The notes beneath the pieces were generated by a model. It was not told the origin of the DNA, did not search any database, and saw only the letters and a list, made by a program, of their open reading frames with translations. The position numbers were made by a program, and so were the translations under genes. This document shows positions 9,447 to 17,760 of a stretch of 64,000 nt of DNA, piece by piece (position 1 is the stretch's first letter; each line of letters starts with the position of its first letter). The DNA comes from Viridibacillus arenosi (GTDB lineage Bacteria > Bacillota > Bacilli > Bacillales_A > Planococcaceae): the NCBI RefSeq assembly GCF_001955655.1, contig NZ_MSPW01000009.1:62001-126000 (forward strand), in the 5' to 3' direction.

Positions 9447-9451
9447 AATAC

Positions 9452-9491
9452 AAAATCCCTTAGAGATAACTTACATTCTTTAAGGGATTTT
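9452..9491. terminator. Bidirectional terminator between yitS and the GH13 gene
   Basis: An 11-bp perfect stem, AAAATCCCTTA / TAAGGGATTTT, serves two convergent genes. Confidence 0.85.
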
Positions 9492-9494
9492 AAT

Positions 9495-10973
9495 TTAGTT
9501 ATTTTTTGCTTTTCGATTTTTTTTACTTCTACGTAACACTAATACGATAAATGTTATGAAAAGTACATAGACAAAACCTAATGAAATCATATATGAAATA
9601 TTCAAGCCAGTATGTTCTTTTACTTGATATAGTTCGACGATTTCTCGATCAACCACTAGTCGGTATATGCCCTTATCTTTCGGACGCACGATATCACTTT
9701 CTAATAAGCCATGTAGCTCTTTGTTTTCTCCAATAATATCTTTACCTAAATCAATATGCTGTGTATTTTTTGTGTTGTTCACAACGACAATCCACTGTTC
9801 GTCATTAGAAGAGCGTTCAAATACAATGAAACCATCTTTATTCTTTAATAGTTTAAAGTCCCCAGTACGAAGCGTCTCTGATTTATTACGAACAGATTGC
9901 ACGTCGCCTATGTATGAAACGATGTCATCCTTCGTTTTGAAATCAAATACTGCATGTGATTCAGGGGCTTGTTCACCATTTTGTGCAATTTCAGTACCAT
10001 ATGTCATTACCGGTACACCAGGTAACGTAAACATTGCAGCCATCGCAACTTTAATACGTGTCGGTGGATACATATTTTCATTTGCAGAAGCAAATGTAAA
10101 ACGAGAGCTATTTAAACTATCTAACATATTAGCTGAAGGTTTTTCTGCATCGTCTTTTTTAATTGTGCCAAGTGGTTGTTCCACTTTTGACGAATCCATA
10201 TCGACATTTTTGAAAATCGATTGATAAATATCGATTGTCTCTTTATTAACAGACATATCAAAATTTGCATCGCTGTCTTCGGAAGATATAACATAGATAT
10301 TTTTATTTGTATTTTTTAATGACTCAATCATCTCATTTAAAAATGCTGTATCACTATTACCTAAATTAGTTAAGCGAATACCATCAATATCGTATTTCTG
10401 AGCAAAATCAGTTGCTGCATTAATTAATGCCTCTTGTACTTCAGGATTCTCTGTATTCCAATTAATACGACCGTTATCAGCGGTTTCGTACCATTCTGAA
10501 TTAGCTTTATCTTTAGCCCAGACGTGATTTTTGCTAACATTATTTAGCGGAAAATCAATCATTAGCTTCATTTTGCCTTTATGAACATCAGCAAGCAAAG
10601 ATTTAAATTCTTTTGCTGTACCAAAATGACGCTCAATATTTTCGTAATCCACTACCGCACTTCCATCATATGATTCAGTTGAAAAAATCGACCCAATCGA
10701 TAGAACGGTGAAACCCATATCTTGAATATGTGTTAACTTAGTAGCAATCCCTGTAAGGTCACCACCAGCAAAAGCATTTTGATCTCGAGCATCTACATTA
10801 TAGTCATTTTCGACCGATGAATTAAAATAACGATCCACTAAGAGATCATAGATACTTTCATCTTTAATATTATGCGTCACTTCAGTCTCGGCCTTCGCAA
10901 TAGGTGCAAACCCCATTGTCGTAGCCAAAAGCGCTGACGCAACTACCGTACTAATCCACTTTGCAACGTTCAC
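9495..10973 (-). CDS. Membrane-anchored GH13 (alpha-amylase-like) protein with degenerate active site
   Basis: A 492-residue protein with a signal peptide (about 1-28), a GH13 TIM-barrel region (about 35-345), a C-terminal beta domain, one membrane helix (about 460-480) and a basic cytoplasmic tail (RRSKKNRK). The catalytic landmarks are damaged. Region I reads DFPLNN where DxxxNH is expected. Region II reads GIRLT with Thr202 in place of the nucleophile Asp. Region III keeps Glu232. Region IV reads SANEN where NHD is expected. Only Asp140, Arg200 and Glu232 remain, so hydrolysis is unlikely. It may bind polysaccharide or have a structural role at the cell surface. GTG 10973 has AGGAGG seven bases upstream. 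Confidence 0.82.
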   Translation of the reverse strand: MNVAKWISTVVASALLATTMGFAPIAKAETEVTHNIKDESIYDLLVDRYFNSSVENDYNVDARDQNAFAGGDLTGIATKLTHIQDMGFTVLSIGSIFSTESYDGSAVVDYENIERHFGTAKEFKSLLADVHKGKMKLMIDFPLNNVSKNHVWAKDKANSEWYETADNGRINWNTENPEVQEALINAATDFAQKYDIDGIRLTNLGNSDTAFLNEMIESLKNTNKNIYVISSEDSDANFDMSVNKETIDIYQSIFKNVDMDSSKVEQPLGTIKKDDAEKPSANMLDSLNSSRFTFASANENMYPPTRIKVAMAAMFTLPGVPVMTYGTEIAQNGEQAPESHAVFDFKTKDDIVSYIGDVQSVRNKSETLRTGDFKLLKNKDGFIVFERSSNDEQWIVVVNNTKNTQHIDLGKDIIGENKELHGLLESDIVRPKDKGIYRLVVDREIVELYQVKEHTGLNISYMISLGFVYVLFITFIVLVLRRSKKNRKAKNN

Positions 10974-11331
10974 TTATAGTCCTCCTCTGCAGAACTGTCC
11001 AACGTAATTTTACCAAACCCCCACCATCCCCGCTACGCTTTAACACCAAAAACAACCGAAACAAAAACAAATTCGACAAAAATGTGAATTTACTTAAATG
11101 CTGAAAGCGCTCGTTTAGCTACTAAACCTATCAAATGGAAACTCCCTATAAACTTGTTTGTTGCGCTAACTGCATTGTTTGTTGTGCTAAGTGGCTCCTT
11201 TGTTGCACTAACTTCATCATTTGTTGCGCTAAAGCCAATGTTTGTTGCGCTAACTGTACCCTTTGTTATTTAGCAGAATATTCACGTCCTAAAAATGCGT
11301 ATATTACTGTATAAAAATCATCTTTTCCAAT
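10974..11331. other. Long intergenic region, no supported gene
   Basis: This gap upstream of the GH13 gene contains its ribosome site, a TGAAAGCGCT sequence at 11102-11111 that resembles half of a CcpA cre site, and the 21-bp tandem repeats listed separately. The only notable open frame (11135-11314, 59 codons, rich in cysteine) is made by the repeats and lacks a ribosome site. Confidence 0.6.
11157..11274. repeat. 21-bp tandem repeat, five full units plus a partial sixth
   Basis: Units start at 11157, 11178, 11199, 11220, 11241 and 11262 with no indels. Each begins with TTTGTTGCGCTAA or a one- or two-base variant, followed by seven or eight unconserved bases. The conserved 13-mer therefore recurs every 21 bp, two turns of B-DNA. 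Confidence 0.9.
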
Positions 11332-11374
11332 AAAAAAACAACCACACAACGAGATTCGTCATGTGGCTGTTTAT
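11332..11374 (-). terminator. Terminator of yisL
   Basis: Arms ACAACCACA / TGTGGCTGT (one mismatch) with a minus-strand run of seven T (11338-11332), 12 bases after the yisL stop. Confidence 0.7.
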
Positions 11375-11385
11375 CATGCCAGTTA

Positions 11386-11760
11386 TTAAGCTAAGAAGTG
11401 CTCACCCATTGGTAATTTAAATCCTAGGAACATAGTGATTAATAAGAATACTGCAAATAGGATCCAGAACATAGTTGTTGGTTTGCCTTTTGCTTTTCTT
11501 ACTAATACCATTTCCATCATACCGATAACTAAAATACCACCAATGAATTTGAAACCATAAAGCATACCCATATTAAAATCCATACCTTTAGCAAATAATG
11601 CGCCACCAGTAATGATGATTAGAATATAGAATACACGTAAAATCATATGCGTTACTTTTTGTCCTTTTGTACCACTTTGCATAGCAGCAGAAACTAGGAA
11701 CAAGATAATTGCGATTACCCAAGTTGTAATGTGTAAATGGGTGCTAGCTAAAAAATCCAT
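11386..11760 (-). CDS. yisL: YisL-like DUF1516 membrane protein
   Basis: A 124-residue protein with four membrane helices, matching the DUF1516/YisL family in size, topology and its His-containing start (STHLHITTW). The function is unknown. It follows yisK on the same strand, the same pairing as in B. subtilis. A GGTGGG-type ribosome site precedes ATG 11760. Expression as part of a yisK-yisL unit is plausible, since only about 130 bases separate them and no terminator is obvious. Confidence 0.82.
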   Translation of the reverse strand: MDFLASTHLHITTWVIAIILFLVSAAMQSGTKGQKVTHMILRVFYILIIITGGALFAKGMDFNMGMLYGFKFIGGILVIGMMEMVLVRKAKGKPTTMFWILFAVFLLITMFLGFKLPMGEHFLA

Positions 11761-11891
11761 TAATTACCCCACCTTAAATAGTTTTAATAATCATTAATAT
11801 CCTATCACGAGGTGAAAAACTATACAAATTTAACAGACCGATGGAAATTCATCCACCGGTCTATAGTAATATCTATAATATGCTAAAAAGC

Positions 11892-12794
11892 TTATTTAAA
11901 ACGGTTTACTAGAGTTCCAATACCCTCGATTGATACTTTTACTACATCACCAGATGATAAGTATGTTGGTGGGTTCATACCTTTACCAACGCCAGCTGGA
12001 GTACCTGTTAAAATTACGTCACCCGGCTCTAAAGTTACTAATCTAGAAATCTCAGAAATGATTTCTTCGATTGTGAAGATCATGTCTTTTGTTGAACCAT
12101 TTTGGCGAATTTCATCATTCACCTTTGTAACGATTGATAAAGAATGCGGATTAGGAATTTCATCTTTTGTTACTAAATAAGGACCCATTGGACAAGCGCC
12201 ATCTAGGCTTTTCCCTAAGAAGAATTGCTTGTGCTTTGCTTGTAAATCACGTGCAGTGATGTCATTTGCAATTGTATAACCAAATATATAATCATATGCT
12301 AGTTTAGTAGGGATGTTTTTACCCTTTTTACCAATAACAACTGCTAATTCACCTTCATAGTCAAGTGCTGAAGTGACGTCTGCATGTGCAGAGATTGTTT
12401 GCTCATCTGCAGCAATTGAAGTTGGTGCTTTTGTGAAGATCATTAAATTTTCTGGAGCAGATTCAGCGCCCATTTCTTTGGCGTGATCTTGATAGTTTTT
12501 ACCAACACAAATAATATTTTTCGTTGTACGTGGAATTGGTGCTAACCACTCAATTTCCGTGAATGCATATTTAAATTGCTCTGGGTTCTCTGAATTCTGT
12601 GCAGCTTCTACAAGTTTACGAGATTGTTCTACAAACTCGAAACCAGCTGTCATCCCCTCTACAATTGTTGTAGCGAAAGAAGGTAGTACTTGAAGAGCTT
12701 CTTGGATTGCTAAAACATCCCATACAGCTTCTTCTTTTTTTACTTTCGGACCAAAACTTACTACATCGTTATAACGAAATGATAAAATTTTCAT
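11892..12794 (-). CDS. yisK: Fumarylacetoacetate hydrolase-family protein YisK
   Basis: A 300-residue FAH-fold enzyme. The divalent metal ligands are visible in DYEGEL (Glu147, Glu149) and NDITARDLQ (Asp178), corresponding to Glu148, Glu150 and Asp179 of B. subtilis YisK. That protein has oxaloacetate decarboxylase activity and a link to cell shape. The conserved lid KNYQDHAKEMG is also present. I chose ATG 12794 (MKILSF), with AAGGAG 11 bases upstream; the GTG four codons earlier abuts the ribosome site. The substrate is inferred only from the homologue. Confidence 0.88.
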   Translation of the reverse strand: MKILSFRYNDVVSFGPKVKKEEAVWDVLAIQEALQVLPSFATTIVEGMTAGFEFVEQSRKLVEAAQNSENPEQFKYAFTEIEWLAPIPRTTKNIICVGKNYQDHAKEMGAESAPENLMIFTKAPTSIAADEQTISAHADVTSALDYEGELAVVIGKKGKNIPTKLAYDYIFGYTIANDITARDLQAKHKQFFLGKSLDGACPMGPYLVTKDEIPNPHSLSIVTKVNDEIRQNGSTKDMIFTIEEIISEISRLVTLEPGDVILTGTPAGVGKGMNPPTYLSSGDVVKVSIEGIGTLVNRFK

Positions 12795-12834
12795 GAATAT
12801 TGGCACTCCTTCTTTTTTTTCAATGATACATTAA

Positions 12835-14025
12835 TTATCGACTAATTTCCTCTTTTTTCTGTAACATTTTTCCGTAAGTTAATCTTTTCCACACTGCTTC
12901 AACCGGTCCTTGTTTAAATTTCAGGAACCAAAGCTCCGCAAATACTATTTGAAGAACAAAAATCCCGACAGCTAACCACGTAACGGTATCGACACCGATT
13001 TTACCATATAATCCTAATCCATAGTGATAGAAAATGAATGTTCCAATAATAGACTGCATTAAATATATTGTCATTGACATGCGTCCTGCCTTTGCAACAG
13101 GCGACAATATTTTTGTGAATTTAGGAATTTGGCATAATAGGACGATTAGCCCCGCATACCCTATCGCAAGAATTGGACCACCAAAAGAAACTTGCACATA
13201 ATCAAGGAAAAGATTGCGCTCTAAATTATATGGCAACATTTTAAGTGCCACTCCAACCGGTAGAGTAATAACAGTTAAAGCAATCCAAAACACTCGTTTT
13301 TCCTTTGCACGTTCAACTAGTTTCCATTTGGATGCAGCAGCCCCTAATAACATATAAGGTAAAATTGTAAACAACGCCACAATCCACATACTTGGGGATG
13401 CCTGTACTTGTAAATCTGCTAGGCGTTGCATGAAAGCCTCTGTCCAAGAACCGGAGCCGTAAGCCGCTATTGCACTTTCGATAGCTGTTATGTCAACAAA
13501 ATCTGAAAAATCAGTAGACTCTTCCACCAATGATGCTAATCCCATTAATACCACTAAAAAGCCATGTACAATTCCATATAATACGCCACCAATTGTTAAT
13601 AACCAAACTGGTTTCAGACGTAACAGGATTAATAAAAAGAAACCACAAAATGCATACGTCATTAGAATGTCTCCCCACCAAATAAGGAAGGCATGTAACA
13701 CACCAATGCCAAATAACACACCTAAACGTTTCGATCCAATCTTATAGAAGTTGTCACCTAACTGTGTTGCTTTCGTAAATTGCATTGCTAAACCATATCC
13801 AAATAACATTGAAAATAGTGGATAAAAGCTTCCTTGCACAAAAATATCTAGCCACTGATGATATTGTTTATCTATTGGCGATTCGAACCAAGTTTTTAAA
13901 TCAATATGTGGCGAAGGTGTACTAAACGCAAACATATTTACTAAAAAAATACCTAGCAAACTAAAACCTCGTATTATATCGAGCGTATCAATCCTTTTTT
14001 GCATAGGTGTTGGTGTTAAATTCAA
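12835..14025 (-). CDS. DUF418 (YeiB-like) polytopic membrane protein
   Basis: A 396-residue protein with about ten membrane helices and the typical DUF418 ending (helical core with GRMSMTIYLMQS, then a C-terminal block). The N-terminal RIDTLDIIRGFSLLGIFLVN is characteristic of the YeiB/acyltransferase-3-like superfamily. The function is unproven; transport or envelope modification has been suggested for relatives. The TTG at 14025 has a perfect AGGAGG eight bases upstream, so I prefer it over the ATG seven codons later. The gene follows addA after only 12 bases and may be co-transcribed. Confidence 0.82.
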   Translation of the reverse strand: MNLTPTPMQKRIDTLDIIRGFSLLGIFLVNMFAFSTPSPHIDLKTWFESPIDKQYHQWLDIFVQGSFYPLFSMLFGYGLAMQFTKATQLGDNFYKIGSKRLGVLFGIGVLHAFLIWWGDILMTYAFCGFFLLILLRLKPVWLLTIGGVLYGIVHGFLVVLMGLASLVEESTDFSDFVDITAIESAIAAYGSGSWTEAFMQRLADLQVQASPSMWIVALFTILPYMLLGAAASKWKLVERAKEKRVFWIALTVITLPVGVALKMLPYNLERNLFLDYVQVSFGGPILAIGYAGLIVLLCQIPKFTKILSPVAKAGRMSMTIYLMQSIIGTFIFYHYGLGLYGKIGVDTVTWLAVGIFVLQIVFAELWFLKFKQGPVEAVWKRLTYGKMLQKKEEISR

Positions 14026-14037
14026 ATGCTTTTCCTC

Positions 14038-17000
14038 CTATAATTCAATTGAGCGCTGTGCGTCAAATGCATATATTAATTTTTCTGCAACTTTGATTTT
14101 CAATGTCTCTTCTAACGCCTTTTTATAAAGTGTCAACTGTACGTCGTATCGTTCTTTCATTTCCTTTTGTAAGCCTTCAGTTGTTTTCATCGTTTCTTTA
14201 ATTCGGTCTGTTTTATAGTCAAGTAGAATCCAGTCGCCATCTAATTCTTTAAATAGGCAATCGACAATCCCTTGTACGATTTGTGAATCTCCGTCCTCAT
14301 CAGTAATACTAAAGGTAAATGGCGTTTCTCGATAAAGTTCCACTGCATTCATAAAGCGCTGACCCGCAGGTGTTGCAAAGAAACCTACAATTTTAGGTGC
14401 ATGTACAGCTGCCCCCTCTTCCTTCGTCAAAAGTTGACGGTCAACAAGCCTTTGCACAAAAACCTCAACCTCTTCAATTGAATGCAAGCCTTGCTGCGGT
14501 ATATGTTGCATTACCGTATGCATAGCTGTTCCAATTTCTGCTGCTGTTAACGAACGTTGTTGTAAAAAGCTAGGTCTTTTTGCCACTTGCTGTTGTTTTT
14601 TAGGTGCATTCCAAAAAAGTTCAGGTTGCTCGGATTGTTCTAAATTTTGCAGACGTTTTAGTTCACTAACAGATGTTTTAGATCGTTTTGCTATCGCTCT
14701 ATCGTACGCATATGCTGTATCAAAACGCTTTTTGATAGTCGTTAATAACCCCTCATCAACAATAGTAGTTTTTTGGGTATCCTCGACAACCTCTTCTTTT
14801 ATTTCCGTCACTTCTAAAGGTGCTTTAAAATGCTCCGCTCCTATTACTTGAACTTTCCATCTTGATAACTCATTGGTGACTAACTGAGTTTCATCATTTA
14901 GACATCGGTCATAGTCTGGGTGTCTAGCTAAAGCTGGACCAATCCAATCTAAATAACTTTTTGCTAAAGCACGAATATGATCAGGTAGCATTTCACCTAC
15001 AGGTAATAGTTTAGCATCTTCCCAAACAGCCTTTGTCTTATCCCAGTTTTTCACAGTACCTACTAGATAAAGGTGCTCTTTTGCACGTGTCATCGCAACA
15101 TAAAGAACGCGCATCTCTTCTGCCTTCAACTCAAGTTTCTTTTTCTCCTGCATCGCAAGGAATGGTAGAGAGGTATATTGAATACGTTTCTCAGGATCAA
15201 TCATTTTCACCGCCAAACCAAATTGTTGGTCAAATAAATACGGTAAATTGAAATCCATTTTATTGAACTCTCGACCTAATCCTGCTACAAAAACATAAGG
15301 GAACTCTAAGCCTTTAGATGAGTGTATTGTCATTAAACGTACAACATTTTCCGTTTCACTAATAGCGCGTGCAGTTCCTAAATCATCTCCACGTAATCGC
15401 ATACGATCTACGAATCTCAAAAATCGGAAAAGCCCTCGGAACGACGTTTTTTCATACGATAACGCACGATCATGAAGTGCACGTAAATTCGCTTGGCGCT
15501 GTTTGCCGTTAGGCATTGCACCAACCATTTCATAATAATTTGTATCAATATATACTCTCCAAATTAAGTCTGCTAGCGAACCCCTACGAGCTAAATCACG
15601 CCAATCTTCATAATGCAGTAAGAAACGTTGTAGCTTTTCAGCAGTACTCGATTTTAGACCAGTACCTTCGATGCGTACAAATTGTTTCAACGCATCATAA
15701 AAAGGTGCTTTCGGGTCAGCTAAACGGATTTTGGCTAGCTCATTTTCCGTTAATTTAACAAATGGCGCTCTTAGGACAGATGCTAAAGGAATATCTTGAT
15801 ACGGGTTATCAATAATTCTCAATGTATTTATCATTATCATTACTTCAAGAGCTTCAAAATATCCTTTAGACAACTCTGCATATAACGGAATACCTGCTAG
15901 CTTAAACTCTTCTGCTAAATCACCTGACCAAGTCATCGAGCGCATTAATATAACAATATCACGATATTCCAAAGGTCGTTCAGTGCCTTTTTTTGTATCA
16001 TAAACCATTTGTCCAGAATCCATTAATTGCTTTATTTTCTCAATTATATAGCGTGCCTCTTGCTGAGATTTTTTTAATTCCTCCTCAGCTTGTAACTCAG
16101 AGCTAACACCCGCTTCACCATCATCAGATTCCTTAGACTCTTCCTCTTCAGTTTGATCTGTATATAAAACTGTCAATTCAATAGGGGCATCTTTTTCATT
16201 ATAAGGAGCTTGTGGCTTTAATTCTGCAGCTTCGTCGTAATTGATTTCACCGACTTCTTCGCCCATGATCTGTGAGAAAATATAGTTAGTACCGTGTAAT
16301 ACTTCCTGACGACTTCTGAAGTTTGCATTTAAGTCAATTTTCATACCTGTATTTGTTGGTTCTTCCTCAAACGCCAAATATTTGTTTAAAAAAAGTGTCG
16401 GCTCTGCCAATCTGAAACGGTAAATAGATTGTTTCACATCACCAACCATAAACATATTGCCATCCGCTTCCCCACCATTTTTCACTAGCTGCAAAATGGT
16501 TTCTTGAAGCCTATTAGTATCTTGATATTCATCAACAAGTACTTCATTGAACTTTTCTCGATAGCTAAGTGCTACAGCTGATGGAACAAGCTCACCGTCT
16601 ATTTCATCCGTTAGAATTTGCAAAGCAAAGTGTTCTAAGTCGGAGAAATCTACAAGACCTTTTTCATTTTTTGCAGCGGCATATTTTTCACTGAAACTTG
16701 CAGCAATTTTCACTAGTGTTAAGAGTATTGGTTTCATTAAACGAATCTCTTCTAGCAATCGTTCTGGTCTTCTTGTGAAATATTGTTTTTTAGCGGCATC
16801 AAATAGTTCCTTTGCTTGCTTACGTTTGTTTTGAGCTAAAGCTTTTAATTCTAAATCACAATCCATCTTCTTCGTAGAAATTCTCGCCCAGCTAACAGCA
16901 TGAAAATATTCATATGCCTCTTCCCAAGAACGTTCATGTAAAAATGCACGAGCTTCAGTTAATAAAATAAAATCCTTCTCAGCTGTTTCACCATAAGCTG

Positions 17001-17760
17001 ATGGTCCGTTTGGTTCTAGGCTTAGCTCTCGCATATCTTTAATAAGCGCATAGGCAGCTTCAATAGCATGACTAACCGAACGCTTAATTATTTTACTAAT
17101 TGGCAACTCATCAATTGATGTGATAGCTTCAAGGTCATATTGATCCGGTAGTGATTCTAGCCATTTCATCGGCTCTGGATTAACACGTGACATATCGTAT
17201 AATTTTTCAATTAATGTCTCAATTGCTTGGTCATCACGGTCAGATGTAAAACTGTCAACTAATCGATAAACATCATCAACTTGATCGCTGTTATAAGCCT
17301 CTTCTAGCACTTCAGCTAACGTATCATCTTTTAAAAGTGCAGCTTCTGTATCGTTTGCAATTCGGAAGCCTGGATCAATGTCTAATAGATACGCATATTG
17401 TCGAACAATATTTAAACAAAATGAATGTAATGTAGAAATTTGTGCTTTATTTAACAAACTTAATTGTCTTCTGAGGTGCTTTGATTCTGGCTGATTGGTA
17501 ATAGCTTTTTCTAGCGCTTCTGCCATACGATGACGCATTTCAGCTGCAGACGCATTCGTAAACGTTACGACTAACAGCTCATCAACATCGATTGGATTAT
17601 CCGATGAGATAACCTTTTCAATCATACGATTGATCAATACGGCCGTTTTCCCTGAGCCCGCTGCTGCTGAAACTAAAGTATCTTGTCCAGTAGTCCAAAT
17701 TGCTTTCCACTGCTCATCAGTCCAAGTCGCTGTCGCCGGCTTCACAGGAATTTCCTTCAT
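14038..17760 (-). CDS. addA: ATP-dependent helicase/nuclease subunit A
   Basis: The 1240-residue AddA subunit of the AddAB double-strand-break end-processing enzyme. UvrD-type helicase motifs are complete: SAAAGSGKTAVL (Walker A, near residue 30), VLVDEYQDTN (motif II), VGDVKQSIYRFR and the later MTIHSSKGLEFP and YVAMTRAKEHL. The C-terminal RecB-type nuclease core has LLDYKTDR. AddA degrades the 3' strand and translocates 3' to 5'. ATG 17760 has AAGGAG ten bases upstream and overlaps the end of addB by 44 bases, so translation is coupled. B. subtilis AddA is about 1232 residues, so the length is normal. Confidence 0.95.
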   Translation of the reverse strand: MKEIPVKPATATWTDEQWKAIWTTGQDTLVSAAAGSGKTAVLINRMIEKVISSDNPIDVDELLVVTFTNASAAEMRHRMAEALEKAITNQPESKHLRRQLSLLNKAQISTLHSFCLNIVRQYAYLLDIDPGFRIANDTEAALLKDDTLAEVLEEAYNSDQVDDVYRLVDSFTSDRDDQAIETLIEKLYDMSRVNPEPMKWLESLPDQYDLEAITSIDELPISKIIKRSVSHAIEAAYALIKDMRELSLEPNGPSAYGETAEKDFILLTEARAFLHERSWEEAYEYFHAVSWARISTKKMDCDLELKALAQNKRKQAKELFDAAKKQYFTRRPERLLEEIRLMKPILLTLVKIAASFSEKYAAAKNEKGLVDFSDLEHFALQILTDEIDGELVPSAVALSYREKFNEVLVDEYQDTNRLQETILQLVKNGGEADGNMFMVGDVKQSIYRFRLAEPTLFLNKYLAFEEEPTNTGMKIDLNANFRSRQEVLHGTNYIFSQIMGEEVGEINYDEAAELKPQAPYNEKDAPIELTVLYTDQTEEEESKESDDGEAGVSSELQAEEELKKSQQEARYIIEKIKQLMDSGQMVYDTKKGTERPLEYRDIVILMRSMTWSGDLAEEFKLAGIPLYAELSKGYFEALEVMIMINTLRIIDNPYQDIPLASVLRAPFVKLTENELAKIRLADPKAPFYDALKQFVRIEGTGLKSSTAEKLQRFLLHYEDWRDLARRGSLADLIWRVYIDTNYYEMVGAMPNGKQRQANLRALHDRALSYEKTSFRGLFRFLRFVDRMRLRGDDLGTARAISETENVVRLMTIHSSKGLEFPYVFVAGLGREFNKMDFNLPYLFDQQFGLAVKMIDPEKRIQYTSLPFLAMQEKKKLELKAEEMRVLYVAMTRAKEHLYLVGTVKNWDKTKAVWEDAKLLPVGEMLPDHIRALAKSYLDWIGPALARHPDYDRCLNDETQLVTNELSRWKVQVIGAEHFKAPLEVTEIKEEVVEDTQKTTIVDEGLLTTIKKRFDTAYAYDRAIAKRSKTSVSELKRLQNLEQSEQPELFWNAPKKQQQVAKRPSFLQQRSLTAAEIGTAMHTVMQHIPQQGLHSIEEVEVFVQRLVDRQLLTKEEGAAVHAPKIVGFFATPAGQRFMNAVELYRETPFTFSITDEDGDSQIVQGIVDCLFKELDGDWILLDYKTDRIKETMKTTEGLQKEMKERYDVQLTLYKKALEETLKIKVAEKLIYAFDAQRSIEL

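Noticed and set aside
9667-10224. A 185-codon open frame on the plus strand inside the GH13 gene
   Set aside because: It is an antisense shadow of a clear coding gene, without a ribosome site or recognisable protein features.
11102-11111. CcpA cre site upstream of the GH13 gene
   Set aside because: Only the TGAAAGCGCT half fits; the second half departs from the consensus, so it is mentioned but not annotated.
11135-11314. A 59-codon open frame with many CC pairs, from an ATG through the 21-bp repeats
   Set aside because: There is no ribosome site before the ATG, and the cysteine pattern is an automatic product of the 21-bp unit (seven codons).
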